Source of the DNA: Strongylocentrotus purpuratus
Lineage: Eukaryota > Echinodermata > Echinoidea > Camarodonta > Strongylocentrotidae
Length of the DNA stretch: 64,000 nt
NCBI RefSeq assembly: GCF_000002235.5
Contig: NW_022145596.1
Coordinates: 941,852 to 1,005,851, forward strand
Direction: 5' to 3'
The notes beneath the pieces are model-generated. The model searched no databases and had not been told where the DNA came from. It worked only from the letters and a program-made list of their open reading frames with translations. The number at the start of each line of letters is the position of its first letter. Positions within the stretch are counted from its first letter, which is position 1. Below, piece after piece: positions 38,601 through 50,900 of this stretch. Both the position numbers and the translations under genes were made by a program.

Positions 38601-41600
38601 CTCCCTATCTATAAAGGTAGTGCAGTACATGTTACTCACCCATGATGGGACACCTTCTCTGTTAGGACATGATTTGTATTGACAAACACATAGTCCTCCC
38701 TATCTATAAAGGTAGTGCAGTGCATGTTACTCACCCATGATGGGACACCTTCTCTGTTAGGACATGATTTTCCAGGTAAACATACTCCATTCATCTCCCA
38801 ATCTTCATAGATCCCATTTGACACACCAGTACTAGGGCTAGTGGGGCTTGTACATCCACTACCTGAGCTTAGTACGCTACTCCTCTGGGGTGGCTGTAAA
38901 CAAATATTTATACATTATCAGTTAAACTGTACTGCAAAAATAATTATCCTTTCAGGTTGCAGGGTATCTGAAGCCTGAACAACTTTTTTGGGCCATTATT
39001 TACACAAAAAAAGAGAAGAAAAATAGTGGCAGTCTGTAGTTCTAATAGGAAACATAATTGCCAATATCATTAATATTACAAGCTTTATTGCAGTTACAAA
39101 AACTACAAAACGCAGCTGCATGCATCATTTCTCTGTCAAGCAAACCTAGTCACATTACATCTATCTTACAAAATCTCCATTGGTTGCCCGTAAAGGAACG
39201 TACAATCTTCAAAATCCTTCTTTTAGTTCATCAAATTATGAATAGAACTGCTCCTGAATACAACCATTCTTTAGTTAACCTCTACCAACCCACACCTACC
39301 CTCCAATCTGGTCATCTACACATACCACTTTCAAAGAAATCTTGGGGGAACAAGCTTTTGCTCATGCCAGACCAGCCCTGTGGGCTTCACTTCCACAGGA
39401 GGTGAAAAACTGATCTTCAACGTCTTTTAAGAGCAACCTTAAATCCCATTTGTTCAATTTTGCGTATCAAAGACAGACATTCATTCATGTTTTCATTTTT
39501 GTATTGCTTTCTTTCTTATGTAAATGTTCACAATCCCTTTGTCATGATGTAATGTGTTCCCTAATATTTTCAAACGCCTTGAGCGCTTAATTAGAATAGA
39601 TAACGACGCTATATAAATCTCAGGTATTATCTAATTGTATTATTTACACCTCAATAAATTTAATAAAAAAACGAAATGTACTCAACTGAATATCAATTAC
39701 TTACTATGTTTGAAATCAGAAACATTGTGATCCTAGTATTTAACTGCCCTGGATTAACTGAACAGATCACATGAAACAAATCAAACACTCCCGTTTTTAA
39801 ATTTTGAAACAAGACTTGTTACTTACTGATGAAACACTGATGCTGCTGTTGCGTGAATTACCAGCGCTCCCATTGTCGGTGGTAACAGGATGATGGTGAC
39901 TTTTATGATGCTTGCGATCTGACTTGCCTTCAGCCTTAGTAGCATCTTGGTATGATCCATGGGTCTTCTGTAATGCTGGGACTACACACTGCTCTAAGAG
40001 TAAGGTTACCTGCGAGATCAACACACACAGAAACATATACATGGGACTGGATTGTAAATCAATGAGAATGATCATACTTGAGTCTGTCTGGTACATGGAA
40101 AGCAGATAAGGTTACATTATGGAAGATGATATGAAAGGATCTATGGTGGACAACTCTAATATACATTGTTATTTTCAGTAAATTTCTCTGGTTCTGGTGA
40201 TTTTTTTCCTACTTCTCTCTTTGGGATGACACAATTTTCATAAGTTTTGTTTTACATTACATATTTTACAACAAAATCCATTAAGCGATGAAATGAAATA
40301 AATAAATAGGCCAAAACAAGGAAATGCAATATATATAACACCTATTCACACAAGGAATAAGGATGGCAATGATACATTAGTTCTGCAAATCAGTTGATCA
40401 TCTGATATTCTATAAAATATTATAAGAACAAAATCTGACAAGCTTTAGGGGAACTTTCTAGACATACATGTACAATTGCTTTGTCAGAGTAGCAACTATA
40501 AAGATGTATCACAGCAAGTGACATTGTGTAGGAGCCAATTCAGCTCTCAACACAAAATGAACACACAATGCATAGTCATTGATAACACTGCATCAGGGTA
40601 CCGGTACATAGAAGTTTAATTTAGACTTGTTGTTATTCTGCCTATGAGGATGTAACTTGAATTTGCCTTGCTTCTTTTACAATATCCTGAAAACCTTATT
40701 TAAAAATTCTTACCATAAGCCTCCTAGTAATTTTTTATTTATGGATGTATTTAATAAGTCCATGCCTCAAATTTTAAAATTTGTTACAAGTGGAATATTA
40801 GTATATACATGAATGTTATATGCTGGCTTCTTGTTATTAGTTGATCTTTCTTGAAGCTCAAATGCTTGACTATTCAATCATCATGAAAAAGACATTCTAT
40901 ATTATGCGCTTGAGTACAATACAATGTGCCTCCTGCCACCCCCTTCCAACCCTGTTCAAGTAAACTAGTTTGCATTATAAGCCAACTGTATATGGTTTAG
41001 TCAAATGACAGGTATATAGGTTACATTGAAGAAAATACATTACACCTGACTGATTCATTACATGTTATATATATGTGTGTGCTAGTGGAGATATGTATTC
41101 AAATTAAGGTTAGGATCCATTAGTAATATGACACAAACTAAGCAATAAATGAATATTTGTACATAATAACAGAATCAATCAACACTTTTGGTAATTTCAT
41201 CCATAGAGGTATTTTCCTTTACTGATTCGCTGCCATCTATTTTCATTTGAATCATTTCACTGAAGATGGCTCTTGAAGCTTAATATTGAGTTTGTAATAC
41301 ATAAAAGATCACAGAGGTAGTTGGTTTGATGTACCCCTTTAAAGGGATCCAGTAACTTTGTCTCAGATTCTGAAACAAAATCCTGGATTTAGCTCATGCT
41401 GCAATGATAATTATAAACCTTTAGGTCAGTCAGGAACCCCATGACTTTTACAAGCCGATCACCTGTCTAATTATCACAATATGTATGATTGGAATTACAA
41501 ATTTTGAAAACCGTTTCCTAAACGGTTTTCATAACAATACAGTCTATTGGGGAAAACGAGTATGGTAAAACCGGTCACTCAAAGATTTTTACTTTTTTGA

Positions 41601-44600
41601 GGCATTTCTTGATCATTTTGAAGCACGATTTTTGTAGGGCTTCAATATTACACCATATTACAGACACTGATAACACGTAAGGTCGTGCATCTCGGATTTA
41701 ACATTGTTAAACGATGCCTTTAAATAAAGACATTCTTAAAGGAGCTAGCCACTGACTGCTCTCACTTCAAGTATTATGCAACCTAGATTTACTTCCAAGT
41801 TGGAGCATATTAAGCTGCTCATGGCTTTAGTTCAAATGTTTCAAGTTAGTTGTGCAGTGAAAGCTGAACTGAAAGTCGATGAATGAAAGATTTTACTTGA
41901 CACAATAATACTTTTTAACATGATGTTAAAATGTTTAATAGGTACATACATTGGCATGCTAGGTTGGGATAACATAGAAAATCTCTGACATTAATCATTA
42001 ACACCTTATAGACCAAACCAATTGGAATCCAAATCAATTGAAGACAAGGATGAAATATAAAGGGTTTATAAAACCATATTCAACACTCTCTCACTAGGTA
42101 TACAATGAAGACACTGAATTAGTACAAATGGGATTACACGCTTAAGCATCATGCAAAAAGAAACACATAGATTTAGAGACCTACCTCTCTGCAGAAGATG
42201 TTAATCTTTTTTTTTTTTTTATCCCATCATGATAAACAAGAAACATTGAAATACAAGTTAGATTAAATAATCCCATTGACAAGTCCACAAGTGAATAAAA
42301 TTGAAATCAATAAAATATGCAAATTGTGCATTCCATTTTCAAGTGTTACATACAGCACATTACTTAAAGAATTTCACATATATACATGTGTATCATATGT
42401 TAACACAGTAACACATTAATCAATACGTGTATGCTATCTCAATTGATTATACACACACACATAATATGAGCTGGTATTTGAAGACCTGTTATGAATGTAC
42501 ACATGTGCATTTATCTAGTATACTTGGCATTATCTTGAATTGTATTCTATACAACTTTTATTCAAATACACACTGTACATCGTTATACTTTTCTTGCAAA
42601 TCTGAAAAACTGGATATTATAAGCATCCTATACATACCAATATCATGGTCTCTAGTTAATAACAAACAAGGAAGAATGCCTAGTACCATTTCACACAGTG
42701 CAATGCACAATAAATATGCTTGGATTTTTGTTAATTTGAACATTCTATGCATACAAGACATTTTAAAAGCCCATTGAGGAGAGTATAAACATTCTTGAAT
42801 ATAAGAAACTATCTTGTATCTATTACCTGTTCAATGAGAGCCTGTGTCATATGCTTCATGGTGGTGACATCTTTGTACTTGGCAGCTAAGCTAACGTCTT
42901 TACAGCACTGATCAACCTTCTCTCTCAGCTCAGACACTCTGGTTAACACATCAGCTGCTTGGGAGGATAGGCAATGATTGTTGCCAACACTGCCGGCAGG
43001 GTTGGAGAAGAACGAAAGGTTTCAAAACAATTATCAAGAATACTGCAAACGAGGAAATATTTACGGTGTAATTTTCGCAGATTTCGCTCTGAAATTGGCG
43101 TCCGCGAATTTTAGAACCTGCGAAAATATAAACATGGCTTCTTTTGCGTGTCCTGAACGGGCTGAATTTGGTTCAACGCGAATTTAAGAACCAGTGAATA
43201 TGTTTTGGGGTCGCTCAGCGCGAAAAATTAATCGCGGGAAAATAACAGCGTTAACAGTATTTGGGAAATTCAGTATGGGGGAGAAATGATCTCAAATGAA
43301 GTACTGGCTTCACTTTATCAAACTTGTTGAAGAACAGCTGTGGATTTTTTTCTCTTGGAAAAGTAATGATTCAAATTCATTTTGAATTTAATTTAAATTA
43401 ACTTAATATCTGCAAAGGAATCTTTAAGCTGCTAATTTATAAATTTCAGGAAAATTTCTTTCAAAAATTAAATAATATTTCTCACAGATTTGAAAATAAT
43501 TGTTTCTCAGATCTATTTATTTACCTTATGAAGAAACAAACTATGAAGACAATAACATGAACAATCCTTTTAATTTCATAGTATATCTAGGTAAATTATG
43601 GCTGTCTACAAGATATCCTTCATTGATGATTGAGTTCAAGAGACGAGATGTATATCGTTGCCTGGCTAGGAGAAGGGCGTTAGCTCGAATTTCAGGTAAA
43701 AAAATGAAGCATTAGCACTAAATCGTCTCAAACTTTTATAAAACTGACTTATTTCCGGGAATTTTTTTTTGTGTCTTTTAAGTTTTAAAACAATTTTCGG
43801 GACGGAAAGCAGTTTAAATATCAAACAAATCTTTAAATGTGTATAATTCGAAAAGTAATTTTCTGCCCGCCGGCCGACGATATATCTTGGTACTCACAGT
43901 CTACTTTGTTCATCTGCATACTGCTGGAAAAGTCTTCTTAGTCCTCCATGTTTGAACTTCATTGTGTGTGCACAGGGGGCTCCAAAGGTGATGGTGTTAT
44001 ATACAACTCCTGTATAGAGGATGCAGAATATATCATAGAACGGTCTCTTATATTTCATTGAGCAGAATAGGTAGTGTTGAAAGAGACTTGTAACCACTTC
44101 GATTGATTGGACATCAAAAAGAATTCAGGCGAGTTCAACAAAATATCTTAATTTGATAGAAAGTATCCAAAATTATTATATAAAAAGTCTCCAAGAAGAT
44201 GAATTTACAATGCAATTTTGCAATAGATTACACTTGCATTGATATCCTCAAATACAATGTCCAAGAATATTTTGAATTAAAAATGAAGTCTTTTACATAG
44301 TGCCCCTAAATCTTTCTGATATTGAAAGAGGTTACCAAATCTCAATCAAAAGGAATAATACCTAATTAAAACAAGGGAAACGCTCTCGGCGGTCTCGCCT
44401 GCATATTCTGCAATTCAATATGATAAACCAGAATGTCAATGACGTAGCGCTCATCCGCATCTCGCAACAACAAATATCGTAAATTTTATGTGGTACACTT
44501 TTGAACTGGTCAAAAAATAAAAATTTGATGCCCTGGAAGGGACATAATTTGATTTCATTTGCATAAAGTACCATAAATAATCAATGGAGCAAAATCTCAC

Positions 44601-47344
44601 AATTCTGTGTAGAAGTTTAGTGTTCCAAATTTAGCTCTACCAGATAAGGCAAACCAAATCAAAATCGGTCAAGAAATGAGGGAAAAGAAGCAATTTTTGT
44701 TATTTTTGGAATAAATTTGCATAAATTACCATAATTAATTAATGGAGAACAATTTCAAAATTCTGTGTAGAAGTTTAGTGTAACAAAGTTAGCTCTACGA
44801 TATAAAGCAAACCAAATCAAAATCGGTCGAGAAATGAAGGAGAAGAAGCCTTTTTTGTGATTTTTGAATAAATTAGCATAAATTAGCATAGATAATGAAT
44901 TTCACGATTCTGTGTAGAAATTTTAAATCCCCCTCCTAGCCCTATCATATGAAACAATCAGAATCAAAATCAGTTGAAAAATAAAGAAGAAGAAGCATTT
45001 TGAAAATCTTGATGTTGATGCCACAACAAAGTCTAAGTTTGTTGACCTTAAATGACCTTTGACCTTAACTTAGTGACCTGAAATTCTACTCACATGATTG
45101 GGGAGACTTGATAACCCTATAGTCCAAGTTTCATTGACTAAGAACTTATACTTTCAACATTATATCAAAAATTCAAAAACTTAACCTTAGGTTAAGTTTT
45201 CGATGATGATACATAAATTAAAAAAAAAAAAAGGTTTTCGATGATGATGCTACAACATAGTCCAAGTCTGTTGAACTGAAATGACCTTTGACCTTGAATT
45301 TGTGATCTGAAATTCTACTCACATGATTGGGGATACTTGATTACTCTATAGTCAAAGTTTCATTGACTAAGAACTTATACTTTAAACTTATATCAAAAAT
45401 TCAAAAACTTAACCTTAGGTTAAGTTTTTGATGTTGGCGCCTATGTCTCGCTTTTTGCTACGCAGGCGAGACAAAAACTATTTATAAAAATATATGTTCT
45501 CTAACAGGTATTCAAACAGTTATTACAAGCAATCTCATATCTTGCTTGGGACTAGCCTGTAAATATACTCACATCATTTTGACTGGAAATACCTTGTTTT
45601 ATTTAATACATTAATCATATACTTCATCACATGGATCTCTGAGGAACAGAAGTCTGATATATCGAGGGATCAGTGACACAAAGATGTAACTCCATTTCAG
45701 CCATTTTGAGAAAAAGTGGTTTATGTGTCACTGAGCACTTGGGCCTGGAAGAGTTAAGTCTATGTTTCACTAGCCATTGGCTGCAATGGGGTGTTGAGTG
45801 GAGTAAAGTCTTTGTGTTTCCTGGAAAGTCCAAATTTTCTGATCATTTTGATATCAAATACTCATTTTGGCAAAATATGGAGTTACTTCTTTGTGCCACT
45901 GAACCCTCGATATATAAACATACCTTTTGAGCCTTGCTCCTCAACTCTCAATCTCTGAAGATGAAGATTGGTAGGTACAAACTCAAGTCTCTTATCAGTC
46001 TTCTCTGTGCTCTTCTTGAATAACCTAAGCTCTGCAAAAAATAGGAATTAACAATTTATTACAGGTGACAGTCATCTATAAATAGCAGGGGTGATAGTGA
46101 GCATATGATTTGACGACTGGGAGGAATAGAAAAACACAAGTTTCATTTCACTCCTATGCTCTTCTTTAATAACTGTACCTCTGTCACAGATAATAATCAG
46201 GATCCAAAACTGATATTGTTCCTTATACAATGACTTCTATTTAACATTCTTCAATGGTATACAATGGAGAAGAAGAAAAAAACTGTCATATGAAACTGAT
46301 ATTAAATCTGACAAATCTACTGTGAATTAATTTTATTTCAATATTGTGTGTCATGTGAGCGTGTCAGAATGGGTTAATGTGACCATTTCCACCACAATCT
46401 GCCGTAGCTTCTAGATGGATGTATGGAAAAGCTGGATATCATAAAATGGGTGCATTAATCAGTACTGTCTAAGTTCCAGGGCCATTAGAACTCCAGTTTA
46501 CCTATCCCTAATATTTTCTAATCATTTCAACACACAGTTTACTCACAGTGTACCAACCCTCCTATACATGATCGTGCACTGTCTTATCACACCTGGAATA
46601 CGTGCTTCAATTTAACCACTTCCTCTTCACATCACTCAACGTCACTCCGCATCAAATGTTGGTTGCTATGACAACCATTAAACATGACAGGAAGGGGAGG
46701 AGCCCCCCTTACCACATGCAAACATTTGAATGTTAATCTGCAGGGGGGCTGTGGGGTGCTGTGGGGGTCTGAGCGGAAGGGTACGGTAGTGGAAGTGAAG
46801 GGTTCCTGTATTGGAAATGGGACACTCCGTGAGGGATAAGGGTGGCTCCTAGTTTAAACCTGTCTACAATGATGTAATGCTGCACTCTAATAGCAGTTTG
46901 CCTAATACCTTTAAAGGTAGTGATCATCATTTCAGGCTTTCTCATCCTCTTCTTTTCTTCATCAAAGCTGGATGTCTAATTACAATTTCTATACTATCAG
47001 TATGAAATAATGAACATGTTTATATAACATCGCACATTAAAGAAAACTAACAGGTGAAACCTCTTCACAATAAAGTAAATGATGATCATAAGACTCTACG
47101 TACTCCCATTTTCCACTTGACTCTCTTTTTGATTATATTTATCTAAAAGAGAATACATTTTGAACACTTAAGTCAGTGATATAGTTTACCCTTTTTCTGC
47201 ATCTTCTTTAGTTGATCCAAGGATTGTGTGTACTGTTCTATCATAGTAACATGTTCAGCCATCACAGCTCGACCTATTCTATCCCAGTCTTCTGAGGGCT
47301 GTAGAGGGTGAGATTTCAAAGAGAGAGAGAGGGAGAGAGGTGAG

Positions 47345-47395
<51 letters not shown>

Positions 47396-47795
47396 AGAGA
47401 GAGGTGGAGAGGGAGACACAGAAAGAGGAAGTAAGGGAGGATTGAGATAGAAGAAGATAAAGGAACATAGAGAGTGCCAGAAACAAATGGAGATGGAGAG
47501 AGAGTGAGTGAGATAGGGAGGGGGTGGAGCAAGGGAGAGGAGAGGGAAGGGGGTAATAATGTGTAAAAGGGAGACAGAGAGAAGGAGAGGAGAGACAGCG
47601 AATTGGAATAAGGGAGAGATTTAGATAGAATAAAGGAAGATAGAGCGCCAGAAATAGATGGAAATGGAGAGAGAGATAGATAGAGAGTGAGATATGGAGG
47701 GGAATGGAGCAAGGGAGGGGGTAATAGTGTGTTTAAGGGAGACAGAGAGAAGGAGAGGAGAGACAGAGAATGGAGGTAAGGGAGAGATTGAGATA

Positions 47796-47830
<35 letters not shown>

Positions 47831-47886
47831 TAGAGTATTTGTAATAAAGGAAGATAAAGAGAGTGCCAGAAATAGACGGAGATGGA

Positions 47887-47924
<38 letters not shown>

Positions 47925-50900
47925 GATAGGAGGGGGGATGGAGCGAGAGTAGTAACATGGTGAGATGGGGAGTTACATTGCAGAATAAAGAACAGGATGT
48001 GAGTGAGAGGGGAAAATAAATATGAGTATGATAAGATTAACACAATATTTCTTCTTTTTTTTTCATTTCATTTCGTTTATTTCCATTTCCAACAAAAGAA
48101 ATAAAGTACATGGGATTGCATTGTACTTAGTAAAACAATGAAACTCAACAATATATTTGTAATTGGTCCACAGTGTATAATAGGCATATAAAACAGGTTG
48201 GTCATGGAGGGGACTGCTGAAAAGCTGGGCTTGTAGATTGCAGCCCCCTATAACTTATAGTTGCAAAAATAGTATATCAATAATAAAGGAACGCACAAAT
48301 ACATAAACCAATAAAACATAACATAGAAGGAGTGAAAGGGACAAGGAAAGAAGGGAGACAACGAGAGAGGGCAGGGCTCTTACCTATAACACACACAACA
48401 CAACACGGGCCGAATATTCTCATTTTGCCTTCCTAGTTATAAGGGTTAACATCAATAAGATTAAACAAAATTCCATTAAAGGTTCATGCAAGTGGTTGGC
48501 AATATATTTAGGTTTGAAAAGTCTTCAATTCTCACTACTTGTTTTTGAAACCTTTTGATAGATCAGTGAATCCACACTACCGAAACCAGCGATATGAAAC
48601 TTGCAAGACACACTTTAAAAGGTACGAATAGAGCAGTGCATATTAGTCTCTCATATCACGCTACATGTACTTTTGTGTGGCTTTAAATAATAATAATAAT
48701 AATAATAATAATGGTGGCTTCTTATAAAGCGCACATGTCCGTCACGTTGTGACGCTCCTGGCGCTGCCCCGAATATGACATACCCTGATTAAACCATGAC
48801 AAACATGTACATGTAATGTAACATACTATTTACAGTAATTGTAGAATCAATGTGACAGTACTTAAAGGTAAAGACCAGTTATGGTCATGCGATTGCATTG
48901 TGAAAGAAATGTTGTGGAATCGACCAGAAAAGGTTGATCATCTAGCATTTAAGTATTGGTGTGTACTGCAAGGTTCTGGAATCATCAAAATGATAAGAAA
49001 TTTGGCCCAGTCTTTGTAAAGTTACAAGCACTGTACACAGAAAAATGTATACGGGACTACGCACACGTGCGCGACACGTGTGTTTATCTCACACACCAAT
49101 AGATAAACTAATTTACCAAATATATCAATTAGTAGGCGGTTTCCCAGCAAAATTTTTATCATCATGTATTAGTCAAAACATACTCTTTCACATGATTGGT
49201 AATAAGAGCTTCCATTTCCTTTTTTGAAACTGGGGCGTTTCCAATACTGGTCTATACCTTTAAACATACTCTTTCATAGTCACACTCTTGCTACATGAAT
49301 AATCATAACTTTTGTCACAAACTTCTACAAAGTTTGTATGTGCATATATCACTTCTTACATATTTCACTTTCACTAAAACATCATTCTAAGATAACATGT
49401 AACTCACCAAGGCAAACACTGAAAGTTCTTTTAACTTCCTCTTCTCCTCATCTAAATATAATTCTCTGCAAAACAAGAGAGGACACAATTAGAAAAGAAT
49501 AAAGATGAAAATATTTCCTGCTCAAGCAGAATTTCACCATTTATTTCAGTAATATGTAACAATCAAGCTCGCTTAATTGGGAATAGTATCAGGATCTGCT
49601 TATTACAAAAATATCATTGCCAAGTGAGAATTCCTTCCTCCTTGCCATATACAACATAATACAACATGACTATACTTTAAAAGAAAGGCTTTCTGCCAAA
49701 AAGGTATTATATTATTTCAATAACAGGACAAATGGAATCATTAAGCTACATGGCCACAAAGAAAACATTAGATAAGATATTTTCTTTGAGGATTGGAATT
49801 AGAGATGAATTACCTCAAGTTTCATTTCATGTTATCTGGCAAGAAAATGATTACAATAAAATAGATTCTCAAGAAAAACAAAGAGAAGAGGAAAAGCTAT
49901 GTGGAATAATGCTTACAGCTAGATGCATGATGGGGGGGGGGGGTTAATGTTTTCTATCAAACTACCTAACTCTAATTGAAAAGGAAGAAAGAAAACAAAT
50001 TGAGTAAATGTTCAAATGATCCTTACAACATCTTCTGTGGAATGTAGAACGAGAGTTTGCTCTCCGCCATGATCTCTTCCACCTGTACTATCTTTCCATC
50101 TGGGTTGAGATAGCGATACTTCTTATTACACACACAGCCATACAGACCCTTTGAGATGGAGTCTCTAGTAGATGGGGTATGGAGTGTGCCTAAGCGAGGT
50201 GGGTGCAGAGTGGTGGGTGATGGGGGTACCTGCAGTGCAAGATGAACAATGTTGAATAATATGGTCCATGGATAATTTAGCAATAAATAAACACTCTCTA
50301 ATACAGTCAAACCTGCTTTAGTGACCACCTGTCTAACAAAAACCACATTCGTTGTTTCCCTTGAAAATGGCTTCTCATTGAAACATGTACTAAAGGAACC
50401 TGTTTACAAAGGCCACCTGTCTACAAAGACCACTTTTTGTGTTTCCCTTGGGCGGTCGCTATAGATAGGTTTGACTGTACTACATTTAAAACTTAATTAG
50501 TTGAACTTACAACTTGCTACACAAGTAAACCCATAAAGGTAGAAAAAAACGAATTACTCTACAGGAAGACAATTTCCAGGTGAATCGAAAGATCGTGGTG
50601 ATTTAAAACCTATTAAAATACCATCTCAATTGATCATTGATTATACAGCATTGTCACACACTCAAAATAACTGATAATGAATGAATTACAACTCAAGCCT
50701 ATTTCATACATGTACATGAACGTAATCTGAAACCTATTAAAATACCATCTCAAATGATCAATGCAGCATTGTCACACACTCAAAATAACTGGTAATGAAT
50801 GAATTACAATTCAAGCCTATTTCATACATGTACATGAACATGATCTGAAACCTATTAAAATACCATCTCAAATGATCAATGATTATCCAGCATTGTCACA

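Noticed and set aside
38168..38770. Regular repeats that might suggest a CRISPR array
   Set aside because: Whole 95-bp units are repeated with no unique spacers, in a eukaryotic intron; it is a tandem repeat.
47173..48043. 261- and 140-codon Ser/Leu-rich frames on the - strand
   Set aside because: Low-complexity translation of the CT array. Only the last 42 codons of the longer one correspond to real INPP4 exon 9.
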